Source: Thermoanaerobaculia bacterium
GTDB taxonomy: Bacteria > Acidobacteriota > Thermoanaerobaculia > Multivoradales > Multivoraceae
Assembly: GCA_022826745.1 (NCBI GenBank)
Contig: JAJDUI010000037.1
Coordinates: 310,001-374,000, forward strand
Direction of reading: 5' to 3'
Length of the DNA: 64,000 nt
Part shown: one piece after another, positions 42,673 through 51,755 of the stretch
Position numbering within the stretch: position 1 is the first letter of the stretch
How the letters are laid out: every line of letters starts with the position of its first letter
The notes under the pieces: generated by a model
Database searches by the model: none
Seen by the model: only the letters and a program-made list of their open reading frames with translations
Told to the model about the DNA's origin: nothing
Made by a program: the position numbers and the translations under genes

Positions 42673-45222
42673 GTGAAGCTGAGAAGACCGTTCCTGTCCG
42701 CATTCCTTCCGCTGTTTCTGACCACAGGCGCCACGTGGGCGCAGGAAGACGAATCCGCTCGCGATCCGGCGGCGGCAGAGGAAGTAGAGGAACTCTTCGT
42801 CGAGGAGATCACCGTAACCGCGACGAAGCGCGAGGAGTCGCTTCAGGATGTGCCGATCGCCGTGACGGCGATCACGCCGCTCCAGATCGAGCGTTCGGGC
42901 ATGCTGGACATCCGCGACCTGCCGACGCTGGCGTCGAGCTTCAACATGAATTCGTCGCAGACGGAGTCGCAGGGAACGACACTCCGGATCCGGGGGGTCG
43001 GCACCACGGGCAACAACATCGGGCTCGAGAGTTCGGTCGGCGTCTTCCTCGACGGCATCTACCTGAGCCGGCCGGGCATCGCGCTCGGCGACCAGCTCGA
43101 CGTCGAGTCGATCGAGGTGCTTCGCGGCCCGCAGGGCACGCTGTTCGGGCGCAACGTGTCGGCGGGCGCACTCAACCTGCGCACGCGGCGGCCGAGCCTG
43201 ACGGACCACAACGGTTTCCTCAATCTGACGGCCGGCAACTTCAACGCCTTCAACGTCCAGGCGGGCGTGGGCGGCCCGCTCTCGGATCGGGTCGGATACC
43301 GGCTGTCGGCCGCCGTCCGCAACCAGGACGGTTTCGTCGAGAGCGTCTCGGGCGGTGAGAGTTACAACCGGGATCGCGCGCTCGTTCGGGGTCAGTTGCT
43401 CTGGAACTTCATGGACCGCGGTTCGCTGCGAGTCATTGGAGACTGGTCAGACGCGGACGAGAACTGCTGTGACGCCGTCGTCCTGCTCGAATCGCCGGCC
43501 GCGGCCCTTGGCGCGTTCGCGGCCGCCGGGCTGCCGGCCGACGGCGGCGTCTCGGTGGTCGGCCCGTCCGCCTTCGATGCCCGGCGCTCGAACGCGGGAC
43601 CGTTCGTCAACCCCTTCGACCAGAAGGGGCTGTCGGCCGAACTCAGTTACAACCTGACCGACAACGTCTCCCTGACCTACCTCGGCTCGTGGCGGGACTT
43701 CTTCGCCTCGTCGATCCAGGACGATTTCGTCGGAATCGGCGTCTACGGAGTATCTCCGGCGGCCGCCAACGGCTTCGACACGTTCGACGAGATCGAGTCC
43801 TGGACCCAGGAGTTCCGGCTCACGGGCGACACGGAGCGGGTCAGTTGGCTGGTCGGCGGGTTCGCCTCGAACGAGGACATTCTGGAGCATGTCGGCCTCG
43901 GACTGCTTCAGGACTTCACGCCCTTCGTTGACGCGGTGCTCTGGAACTACGCCTTCCTGCCGGTGCTTTCGGCCGCGCCGCTCCTTGGTGACGTGCCCCT
44001 GGCCACCGGCGGCACCTTCGGGGACGTCCTCGCGGCCGACAACCAGGCCCTCGCCTTCTCCGGAGGCGTTCCCGCCGGAGGCGCGTACGCGAACAACATC
44101 TACAACCAGAAGGGCGACTCCTGGTCGCTCTTCACCCACAACACGTTCCGCCTGTCGGACCGCTTCTCGCTGGTTGCCGGGCTGCGGTACGTCGACGAGA
44201 CGAAGGACGGCAGCTTCCGTCAGCCCGCGGCCAGTAACCCGGCCTGTCTGGCGACCCTGGCCAACGCGGGCGCCCTGGCTCGGGGCGCCGCGGGAACCGG
44301 GCTGGAGGTCGTGGCCGCGACGATCGGCAACTTCAGCGCCGGCTACAACTGCTTCCCGTTCGCGACGCCCGCGGATAGCGGCGTGCCGATCCTGCCGGCG
44401 ACGTTCTCGGACACGTTCCAGGACGACGAACTCGTCTACACGTCGCAGGCGGTCTACGAGTTCAGTGACACGGTGAAGGGTTACGCGAGCTACACCCACG
44501 GCTTCAAGTCCGGCGGTTTCAACCTCGATTCGACCGCCGCCGTCGGCGGCGCCGATCCGCGCTTCGATTCGGAGAAGGTCGACGCTCTGGAGCTGGGCGT
44601 GAAATCGGAGTTCGCCAACCGGCGAGTGCGCCTGAACGCGACGCTGTTCGACTACGACATCGAGGACTTCCAGGTGCTCGAGTTCACTGGCGTCCAGTTC
44701 AGGACGTTCAACGTGCCGAAGGCGCAGAGCCGGGGCGCCGAACTGGAACTTTCGGCCGTCGCGGGGCAGCACGTGACCCTGAACATGGGCTACACGTACG
44801 CCGACTCGAAGTACCCGGAAGACTGCGCCGGCGCCCTCGAAGCGGCGTCCGTTCAGTCCTTGTGCGGTGCGAAGCTGACGAACGCGCCGGAGAACGTCGT
44901 TTCGCTCGGGGCCAACTGGGACGACACGGTCGGCGACCGGTTCCTGGTCTTCGCGTCCGTGAACGGGCGCTGGGAGGACGATCGGCGCACCAGCACCCAG
45001 CCCAACCTCGCGTTCGACATCCAGGAAGCGAACGCGAAGGCGAACGTCCGGGTCGGACTCGGCGGCTACTCCGGCCGCTGGGCGGTAGAGCTCTGGAGCA
45101 ACAACGTGACGGACGAGCAGACGAAGAACGTGACGTTCAACACCCCGTTGCGCGTCGGCAGTCGCGGTACCTTCCTCAAGGCGCCGCGAACCACGGGCGC
45201 CACGCTGCGTCTCACGTTCTGA
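42673..45222 (+). CDS. TonB-dependent receptor
   Basis: 849-residue outer-membrane transporter. Signal peptide (FLSAFLPLFLTTGATWAQ), TonB box region EEITVTATKREES, plug domain with DVPIAVTAITPLQIERSG, RIRGVGTTGNN, EVLRGPQGTLFGRNVSAGALN, and a 22-strand-type barrel ending TTGATLRLTF with terminal Phe. KREESLQDVP is typical of Pfam-level TonB receptors for polymers or siderophore-like ligands; no substrate can be assigned. The start is GTG at 42673 after GAGGGG. It is convergent with the aminoacylase gene (25 bp). Confidence 0.93.
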   Translation: MKLRRPFLSAFLPLFLTTGATWAQEDESARDPAAAEEVEELFVEEITVTATKREESLQDVPIAVTAITPLQIERSGMLDIRDLPTLASSFNMNSSQTESQGTTLRIRGVGTTGNNIGLESSVGVFLDGIYLSRPGIALGDQLDVESIEVLRGPQGTLFGRNVSAGALNLRTRRPSLTDHNGFLNLTAGNFNAFNVQAGVGGPLSDRVGYRLSAAVRNQDGFVESVSGGESYNRDRALVRGQLLWNFMDRGSLRVIGDWSDADENCCDAVVLLESPAAALGAFAAAGLPADGGVSVVGPSAFDARRSNAGPFVNPFDQKGLSAELSYNLTDNVSLTYLGSWRDFFASSIQDDFVGIGVYGVSPAAANGFDTFDEIESWTQEFRLTGDTERVSWLVGGFASNEDILEHVGLGLLQDFTPFVDAVLWNYAFLPVLSAAPLLGDVPLATGGTFGDVLAADNQALAFSGGVPAGGAYANNIYNQKGDSWSLFTHNTFRLSDRFSLVAGLRYVDETKDGSFRQPAASNPACLATLANAGALARGAAGTGLEVVAATIGNFSAGYNCFPFATPADSGVPILPATFSDTFQDDELVYTSQAVYEFSDTVKGYASYTHGFKSGGFNLDSTAAVGGADPRFDSEKVDALELGVKSEFANRRVRLNATLFDYDIEDFQVLEFTGVQFRTFNVPKAQSRGAELELSAVAGQHVTLNMGYTYADSKYPEDCAGALEAASVQSLCGAKLTNAPENVVSLGANWDDTVGDRFLVFASVNGRWEDDRRTSTQPNLAFDIQEANAKANVRVGLGGYSGRWAVELWSNNVTDEQTKNVTFNTPLRVGSRGTFLKAPRTTGATLRLTF

Positions 45223-45247
45223 TTCGGCGAGACGACCATTCCCGCGA

Positions 45248-46783
45248 TCAGGAACCGACTCGCCGGATCACGCTGCCGGGCCGGTTGCCGGTCGTTTCGC
45301 CGCCGTCGAACACGAGCTCTCCGTTGACCCAGACCTTCTCGATCCCTGCCGAGGGGATGTGCGGTTCCTCGTAGGTCGAACGGTCGATGACTGTCTCGGG
45401 GTCGAACAGGACGAGATCGGCGTGGTGCCCCTCCTCGATCGCGCCGCGGTCGGCGATCCCAAGGTGTTCGGCGGAGAGCGCCGTCATCTTGCGGATGCCT
45501 TCTTCCAGGGTGACGACGTTCCGGTCACGAACGTAGTGGCCGAGGAAGCGGGTGAAGGCGCCGAACCCGCGTGGATGGGAACCGTCGAGGCCGCCGTCGC
45601 TGCAGATCACGGTGTGCGACCAGGCCATGATCGCTTCGATGTCGGGTTCGTCCATGGCGAAACCGATCATGAGTGATTCACTGCCCATCTCGGTGTCGGC
45701 CTTGAGCAGGTCCATCAGAGTCGTTTCCACGTCGGTGCCGCGGACCTCCGCGATCTCGGCCAGCGTCAGGCCGTTGTAGGCCGGTTCGGGCAGGAAGTCG
45801 GGGAGGAGGACGTCCTCGGGCGAGAGCAGGTCGCGGAGGATGTACTCGGCGCCGTCCCGCCGGTCGAGGTCGCGGTTGGGAAACACGGTCGTGAGCCAGG
45901 TGAAGGACGTGCTCCAGGCCCGGTAGGGATAGATGTCCGCCGTGATCTCGACGCCTGAGGCCCTGGCCTCGTCCAGTGTGGCCAGGAGCCGGTCGGCCTG
46001 ACCCCACCAGTTGTTCATCGCCAGCTTGATATGCGTCACCTGGACAGGCAGGGCCGCTTCGCGGCCGATCTGGATGATCTCCTCGATCGCCTCCCAGAAG
46101 AACCGGTCCTCGCTGCGGATGTGGCTGATGTAGGTGCCACCGTGGCCGGCGGCGACCTTGGCGAGTTCGACCACCTCTTCGGTGGTCGAGAAGGAACCCG
46201 GGTCGTACTCGAGACCGGAGGAGAGTCCCAGCGCGCCGGCTTCCAGCTCTGTGCGGAGCAGAGCCGCCATCGCGGCGACCTCGTCCGGCGTCGCGTGGCG
46301 CTGGTAGTCGTCTCCCATCACTTCTTCCCGCAGCGTCCCGAAACCGGCATAGGACGCGACGTTGACGGCCACGGGCGAGGTCTCGAGCTCGTCGAAGAAC
46401 TCGGCCAGCGGGTACTGCTGGCCGCCATCCTGTCCGGCCACGATCGTCGTGATGCCCTGGTTGACGGCCGCCAGGGCGTCAGGAAGCTCGAACAGCCTGG
46501 AGTCGTGATGGCTGTGGACGTCGATGAAACCGGGCGCCAGCACCAGGCCCCCCGCATCGACGACGGTGTCCTCTGCCGGCGCTTCGAAGTCGCCGACGGC
46601 GACGATGCGGTCGCCCGCGATGCGGACGTTGACGTCGCGGGAGGGGCCGCCGCTGCCGTCGATGACCCGGGCGTTGACGATGACCGTGCCGGCGGGCGTC
46701 GAGTCGCTGGGGGCGCACGCCGTAGAGACGCAACCGGCGCCGAGCAACAGAGCCACACACTGGATGCGCCGGCGCCCCCTCAC
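45248..46783 (-). CDS. D-aminoacylase/N-acyl-D-amino-acid deacylase, exported
   Basis: The 511-residue amidohydrolase has an N-terminal lipoprotein-like signal (LLLGAGCVSTACAPS). Its metal motifs are PGFIDVHSHHD, GLSSGLEYDPGSF, GTYISHIRSED, VTHIKLAM and SDGGLDGSHPRGFGAF, all matching the COG3653 D-aminoacylase family. It removes the acyl group from N-acyl-D-amino acids or releases related amides in the periplasm. The GTG start overlaps the stop of the serine hydrolase gene (GTGA), so the two are coupled. It is the last gene of a three-gene minus-strand operon. Confidence 0.9.
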   Translation of the reverse strand: MRGRRRIQCVALLLGAGCVSTACAPSDSTPAGTVIVNARVIDGSGGPSRDVNVRIAGDRIVAVGDFEAPAEDTVVDAGGLVLAPGFIDVHSHHDSRLFELPDALAAVNQGITTIVAGQDGGQQYPLAEFFDELETSPVAVNVASYAGFGTLREEVMGDDYQRHATPDEVAAMAALLRTELEAGALGLSSGLEYDPGSFSTTEEVVELAKVAAGHGGTYISHIRSEDRFFWEAIEEIIQIGREAALPVQVTHIKLAMNNWWGQADRLLATLDEARASGVEITADIYPYRAWSTSFTWLTTVFPNRDLDRRDGAEYILRDLLSPEDVLLPDFLPEPAYNGLTLAEIAEVRGTDVETTLMDLLKADTEMGSESLMIGFAMDEPDIEAIMAWSHTVICSDGGLDGSHPRGFGAFTRFLGHYVRDRNVVTLEEGIRKMTALSAEHLGIADRGAIEEGHHADLVLFDPETVIDRSTYEEPHIPSAGIEKVWVNGELVFDGGETTGNRPGSVIRRVGS

Positions 46784-48258
46784 CGAACCTCCAGCCCCGG
46801 CTGCTTCTCGAACACCAGGCCCCGCTCCGACGCCGAACTCAGGTGGAACCCGGCGACGGAGCCGGAGGCGTCGCGCTGGAACTCGAGCCGTGCCGGCGAC
46901 GCCGCCCAGCCGCGGCTCTCGAACTCGACACGGAACTCGTCTTCGGCGACCGGCTTCGCCGCGAGCGCGGGCTGCTGCTCGATCCGCATCATCAGTCCGC
47001 CGTCCGCCACGGCGAACCGGTAGGTGGCGTCCAGCTCGGCGGAGAAGAAGCTGCCCGTGAACTGGGCCAGCTCGGGCGCCGACAGGGATGGAGCGGGGGG
47101 CGAGTCCTCATCCTCTTCGTCGGTCTCGTCGTCCTCTTCGTCTTCGCTCTCCACGGGCCCGAGCTGATCCGCCAGGTAGTGGTCGGCGACGCGCCGTGCC
47201 AACTCCCCGGGATCCCCGTACTCGGCGTTGCAGGAGACGGCGATCGAAAGGCCCGGTTCCACGTACCGCCTGAGCTCCGTCAGGAACCCCCAGGAGTGCC
47301 CGCTGTGCCCCACGGTGCGCAGGCCCCGATACTCCCCGGGAGTGATGCCGTGGGCGTAGCCGATCGGTTCGCCGTCGTTGAGCGTTCCCTCGGTCATCAT
47401 CGACTCGTGGATCGCCGGCTTGTCGGCGCCGTGCAGATAGTCGTCCCAGCGCAGCAGGTCCTCGACCGTCGTGTAGAGCTGGCCGTCGCCGGCGATCTCG
47501 AAGTTGTAGTTGTGGACGATTCGCAGCCCGCCGTCGTCGTCGCGGTGGTAACCGGTGGCGCGCCGCGGGATGATCCGCTCGCGGTTCTCGTACATCAGGC
47601 TGCCGTCCATCCCCAGCGGCTCGAAGATCCGCTCCCGGGCCAGTTCGCCGATCGACTTGCCGGCGGCGCGCTCGAGGGCGTGCGCCAGCAGCATGTAGCC
47701 GGTGTTGCTGTACTCGTAGCGCTCGCCCGGAGCGAACACGGGTGCTCGCTGCCGCGACATCATCGCCAGGAGCTGCTCGCGGGAGACCGAGTAGTAGTCG
47801 CTGGCGCCGGCGAGCGGGAACAGGTTCAGGTAGTCGCGCAGACCGCCCGTGTGGAAGATCAGGTGCCGCAGCGTGATCGCCGCTTCGTACTCGGGGAGCT
47901 CCGGCAGCCACTTGCGGACGTCGTCGTCGAGCGAGACCGTGCCGTCCTGCGCGAGGAGATTGGCGACGGCGGCGACGAACTGCTTGGTCACCGAGGCAAC
48001 ATCGAAGACCGTCTGCGGCGTGACCGGAATGTCGTAGTCGAGGTTGGCGTAGCCGTAGCCACGGGAGTAAACGAGGTCGCCGTTCCGCGCGACGGCGAGC
48101 GCGCAGCCCGGTGAATCGGGCCTGTCCCAGGAGGCGAAGATCGCGTCGACAGTGGTGTTGTCGGCGCCGACTTCGGCCCCCGCCGGCGTGTCGTCGGGAC
48201 CGGCGCAGCCGATGCCGAGCACCAGGACAGCCATGAGGACTCCGTCACGCGTTGCCAT
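46780..48258 (-). CDS. Beta-lactamase-fold serine hydrolase lipoprotein
   Basis: 492-residue penicillin-binding-protein-fold hydrolase, lipoprotein signal LVLGIGC (Cys18). The catalytic SVTK lies at 89-92, YSN in EYSNTGYML, and GHSGHSWG replaces the KTG box. This group includes D-aminopeptidases, esterases and DD-peptidase-like enzymes. A C-terminal lipocalin-like domain (LAQFTGSFFSAELDATYRF) follows an extremely acidic linker (EDEEDDETDEEDED). Given its coupling to a D-aminoacylase gene, cleavage of D-amino-acid peptides is a reasonable guess. Its start overlaps the dehydratase gene by 14 bp. Confidence 0.88.
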   Translation of the reverse strand: MATRDGVLMAVLVLGIGCAGPDDTPAGAEVGADNTTVDAIFASWDRPDSPGCALAVARNGDLVYSRGYGYANLDYDIPVTPQTVFDVASVTKQFVAAVANLLAQDGTVSLDDDVRKWLPELPEYEAAITLRHLIFHTGGLRDYLNLFPLAGASDYYSVSREQLLAMMSRQRAPVFAPGERYEYSNTGYMLLAHALERAAGKSIGELARERIFEPLGMDGSLMYENRERIIPRRATGYHRDDDGGLRIVHNYNFEIAGDGQLYTTVEDLLRWDDYLHGADKPAIHESMMTEGTLNDGEPIGYAHGITPGEYRGLRTVGHSGHSWGFLTELRRYVEPGLSIAVSCNAEYGDPGELARRVADHYLADQLGPVESEDEEDDETDEEDEDSPPAPSLSAPELAQFTGSFFSAELDATYRFAVADGGLMMRIEQQPALAAKPVAEDEFRVEFESRGWAASPARLEFQRDASGSVAGFHLSSASERGLVFEKQPGLEVR

Positions 48259-49168
48259 CCGCCCATTCTCTCAACTGTTCGAGCGTCGTCGTCGCGCCGC
48301 CGCAGACGACGACCAGGACCGACTCGAAGTCCTCGAGTTCCGGTGCACGGTCGTAGACGGCGGCGAGCGAGGCGCCGCAGGCCGGCTCCACGACGATCCG
48401 ATGGTCGTCGAGGAACCTCTGACACGCCGACACGGCGGCTCGATCCGAGACGACGAGGCTCCGAAGTGGATGATCCCTGGTGCAATCGAAGGCCCGTTCG
48501 CAGATCTTCTTCGCCCCCAGCGTGATGGCGAGACTGGTGATGGCGGGCAGCTCGACGCGGTGGCCCGCTCGCACCGACTGGGCGAGCGAGTCGGCGCCTT
48601 CCGTTTCGACGGCGATCACCGGGAGGTCGGACCAGCCGTTCTGTCTCATCCCCTCGACGAGGCCGCACAGCAGTCCGCCCCCGCCGACAGAGACGACGAC
48701 GGCATCGGGCCTGACGCCGGAGCGCGCGACCTCGTCGATCAACGTGGAGTGTCCCTGCCAGACGAGCGGGTCGTCGAAAGGATGAACCAGCACGTCCGAC
48801 TTCCCGACCGTCGACATCGCCAGGTCATTCGCTTCCTGCCAGGAAGCCCCGTGGACGACGACTTCGGCGCCTTCCTGCCGGATCAGGGCCTTCGCCCTCT
48901 CGCTCGTCGTTTCGGGTACGACGATCAGCACGGGCACCGAGAGATGCCGCCCGGCGTAGGCGACCGCGATCCCCGCGTTGCCGCCGGAGGACGAGATCAG
49001 GCGCTTCGCACCCCGGCGAACGTACTCCTGGCAGGCGAAGCCGATGCCGCGGATCTTGAACGAGCCGGGCGGCTGCAGCGCGTCGAGCTTCAGCCAGACG
49101 CTCCGACCCGCGTGGACGGACAGCGGCCGCGACTCGAAGAGAGGCGTTTCGATGTGGAGTGGCTTCAT
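48245..49168 (-). CDS. PLP-dependent serine/threonine dehydratase-like enzyme
   Basis: 307-residue fold type II PLP enzyme. Lys38 in PPGSFKIRGIG binds PLP; SSSGGNAGIAVAYAG holds the phosphate-binding loop, and VSVGGGGLLCGLVEG and VVVCGGATTT are typical of serine dehydratase-like proteins. No ACT domain is present. It likely deaminates L- or D-serine/threonine to a keto acid. It is the first gene of the operon 49168-45248, whose other genes hydrolyse acyl-amino acids or peptides, so it may handle the released amino acid. Confidence 0.88.
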   Translation of the reverse strand: MKPLHIETPLFESRPLSVHAGRSVWLKLDALQPPGSFKIRGIGFACQEYVRRGAKRLISSSGGNAGIAVAYAGRHLSVPVLIVVPETTSERAKALIRQEGAEVVVHGASWQEANDLAMSTVGKSDVLVHPFDDPLVWQGHSTLIDEVARSGVRPDAVVVSVGGGGLLCGLVEGMRQNGWSDLPVIAVETEGADSLAQSVRAGHRVELPAITSLAITLGAKKICERAFDCTRDHPLRSLVVSDRAAVSACQRFLDDHRIVVEPACGASLAAVYDRAPELEDFESVLVVVCGGATTTLEQLREWADGNA

Positions 49169-49234
49169 GACCGGTGCTGGCCACGGAGGGCCGGTAGCCT
49201 CGCGACGTTACTTCGACACCGCGGGGGAAAACAG

Positions 49235-50101
49235 ATGGAAGGTGCTCTCAGCGTTGGTCTCCTGTTCCGCAACTTCAGGGGACGCATTCTCGTTACCTGG
49301 TTTCTCGTCCTGCTCGAGAACATCCTCTGGGCCCTGGTGCCGCTGTTCATCGGCCGCGCCATCGACGCGCTGCTCGAGCGCCGCCCGAGCGGTCTCTGGG
49401 AGGTTGCCGCGATCCTGTCCGCGCTGATCGTCGTCGCCACCGTCCGGCGCTTCTACGACACCCGCTGCTACGGAACGATCCGGGTTCGCTTCGGGGGCGA
49501 GCTGGTTCGCCGTTCACAGGACGCGCCGGTCTCGCGCCTCAACGCGCGTCTCGGCATGAGTCGGGAGATGGTCGATTTTCTCGAAGGGCACGTCCCGGGA
49601 GTGCTCACCGGCGTGGTGCAACTGCTGGTGAGCATCGCGGTCCTCTTCAGCTTCGACCGCCGCCTGGGGCTGGCAGCCCTCGGCGCGCTGGCCGCGATCG
49701 TGCTGATCTACGCGCTCTTCCACGGCCGCTTCTACCGGCTGAACGGCGAACTGAACGCACAGACCGAACTCCAGGTCTCCATCCTGGAGCAGCGACGCCT
49801 GGAGTCGCTCGTGGGGCATCTCAGGAAACTCCGTCGCAGCGAAGTCCGGCTCTCGGACACGGAGGCCGTTCTCTACGGCGGCATCTTCGCGGCCATGTTC
49901 GCCTTCGTCCTCGGCAACGTGTGGATCGCAGCGACGATTCCGATGATCACGGCGGGCGCGATCTTCGCGATCCTCAGCTACTCCTGGGAGTTCGTGGAGT
50001 CGAGCATCGCGCTGCCCATCGCGCTCCAGGAGTGGTCGCGGCTAGGCGAGATCCGCGACCGGCTGAATCGGGCGACCGAGGACGGTGAGGGAGTCGGCTA
50101 G
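49235..50101 (+). CDS. ABC exporter six-helix membrane domain without ATPase domain
   Basis: The 288-residue protein has an ABC-transporter type I exporter membrane domain: helices ILVTWFLVLLENILWALVPLF, LWEVAAILSALIVVATVRRF, VLTGVVQLLVSIAVLF, ALGALAAIVLIYALF, IFAAMFAFVLGNVWIAAT and AGAIFAILSYSWEFV. The chain ends where an ATP-binding domain would begin, and no ABC ATPase lies nearby on this strand, so it is an orphan membrane half. Its stop overlaps the stop of the convergent gene within CTAG. ATG at 49235 is the start of conserved sequence. Confidence 0.85.
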   Translation: MEGALSVGLLFRNFRGRILVTWFLVLLENILWALVPLFIGRAIDALLERRPSGLWEVAAILSALIVVATVRRFYDTRCYGTIRVRFGGELVRRSQDAPVSRLNARLGMSREMVDFLEGHVPGVLTGVVQLLVSIAVLFSFDRRLGLAALGALAAIVLIYALFHGRFYRLNGELNAQTELQVSILEQRRLESLVGHLRKLRRSEVRLSDTEAVLYGGIFAAMFAFVLGNVWIAATIPMITAGAIFAILSYSWEFVESSIALPIALQEWSRLGEIRDRLNRATEDGEGVG

Positions 50102-51678
50102 GGACCGGCGGAAGACGCCGTCCCGCCCCCGACCGGCTCTGCGAACAGCGGCATCCGTTGCGGCTGATCCGTGTCCGAGCCGATCGTGACCGTTCCCTGG
50201 AGTTGCCCCTGCTCGTTGAGCGAGCCCTCGATGACGGTCGTCGTGGCGCTCGCGTTGAGGGTCGGAAACTGCGTCGTGATCTTCAGCGCGTCGCCCTGCC
50301 ACTCGAAGTCGTCGAGGACGATGGAGTAGATGCCGCCCATGTAGAGCCAGCCCTCGCCCTCACGGGGAACGTGGAAGCCCATGAAGGCTCCGGACACGTA
50401 GGAGTCCTTCGCCGGGTGCAGCGCCAGGAGGTCGAGGATCTGCTCCCTCTGGTCCTGCTGCTCGAAGAGGATGCCTTCCTTCCGGGTGACCTCGATGAAG
50501 CCGTTGAACATCTCGCTGAACGTGTCGCCGCGGTAGATGATCTCCTGGGAGGGATCCGGGTTGGCCGGGTTGTCCTCGGAGTTGTCCCAGACGGCGGTGA
50601 CGTCGAGGCGGCTGCCCGCCGGAATGTCGATCGGCTTCGTCGGGTAGTAGAGCCACTGCCAGTTGTAGTCGTACTTCGGCACGTCGAGCAGCATCTCCTT
50701 CGAGCCGTCGGGGTAGGTGACCTCGTAGCTCATCGCCTTGCCCCGGACGTGCATGTGCGGGCTGAAGGCGAGGATCTGCACGTCCTTGTCGAACAGGTAG
50801 TGGGCGTTCTCGGCGTGGTGGCCGGCGCCCGGCGGGATGCGCAGGCCGGTGTTCGTCACCGGGATCGTGATGACTTCCTTCTCGAGCTCGCCCTCGCCGA
50901 AGTGGAGGCCGATCCGCGAGGCGTCACGGGTTGCTTCGCCGATCGGGTGGTAGTGCTGATCGACGATGATGCGGATCTTCGAGCCGAAGCGGCGGCCGAC
51001 GCCGTCCGGGAAGACGTAGGGCGGCATGCCGGCCGTCCAGATGCCGAGAACGCCGGAGGCGGCGGGGTCGCCCTCGTTCAGTTCGCTCACGTAGGTCGTC
51101 AGGAAGTGATGCGTGACGCGGGAGTCCTCCGGCAGGAACTCGATGGCGCGGACCCAGCGCGGCTCGCCGAGGTCGACCTCGACGATCTGCTGCGGGAAGA
51201 TGTCTTCGCCCTCGGCCGGCACCTCGATGCTGTCGAGCGTGACGACGAAGTCCGGTTCGCCGAGCCTCCAACCCTTCGCGAAGGTCGGCGCTTCGGGCAG
51301 GTCGGCGGGGTCGCCCTGGGGGGCGCCGCCCTTGGCCCAGGTGACGATCGTCTCGATCTCGCTGTCCGTCAGCGACAGGTCGTTCGACCAGACGTGGTTC
51401 TCGGACTCGCCGCTCCACGGCGGCATGTCGCGGTTCTCGACCGCGCGTGCGATCGAGCGGGCCCAGGGCCGGGCCTCCCTGTAGGTCATCAGCGACATCG
51501 GGGCGACCTCGCCGGTCCGGTGGCACTGCACGCAGTTGCTGAAGAAGATCGGCGCGACGTCGCGCGTGTAGGTCGGCGCGTCGGCGGCGGCGGCCGGGGA
51601 TGCCGCGACGAGGGCGACCGCCAGCGCGGCTGCAAGGAAGAGGGTCGCGGTCGGGATACGGAGTGCTCTCTGGTTCAT
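50098..51678 (-). CDS. Cytochrome c fused to copper monooxygenase-like domain
   Basis: 526 residues. A signal peptide (FLAAALAVALVAASPAAAA) is followed by a monohaem domain, C49-V-Q-C52-H53, with MPPWSGESEN. The rest resembles the copper type II ascorbate-dependent monooxygenase C-terminal fold: histidine pairs in THHFLTTYV, DQHYHPIG and FSPHMHVRGKAM sit at typical copper-ligand positions. It is periplasmic, possibly oxidising an organic substrate with electrons passing through the fused haem. Related proteins are common in marine heterotrophs without a known substrate. Confidence 0.85.
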   Translation of the reverse strand: MNQRALRIPTATLFLAAALAVALVAASPAAAADAPTYTRDVAPIFFSNCVQCHRTGEVAPMSLMTYREARPWARSIARAVENRDMPPWSGESENHVWSNDLSLTDSEIETIVTWAKGGAPQGDPADLPEAPTFAKGWRLGEPDFVVTLDSIEVPAEGEDIFPQQIVEVDLGEPRWVRAIEFLPEDSRVTHHFLTTYVSELNEGDPAASGVLGIWTAGMPPYVFPDGVGRRFGSKIRIIVDQHYHPIGEATRDASRIGLHFGEGELEKEVITIPVTNTGLRIPPGAGHHAENAHYLFDKDVQILAFSPHMHVRGKAMSYEVTYPDGSKEMLLDVPKYDYNWQWLYYPTKPIDIPAGSRLDVTAVWDNSEDNPANPDPSQEIIYRGDTFSEMFNGFIEVTRKEGILFEQQDQREQILDLLALHPAKDSYVSGAFMGFHVPREGEGWLYMGGIYSIVLDDFEWQGDALKITTQFPTLNASATTTVIEGSLNEQGQLQGTVTIGSDTDQPQRMPLFAEPVGGGTASSAGP

Positions 51679-51755
51679 GGGCGGCTCGCCTTGGTTGTTT
51701 GGGGCTCTGGCGACTTGGGCTCACTATACCGTGAGATCGTGAGTGCTGACTCAGT

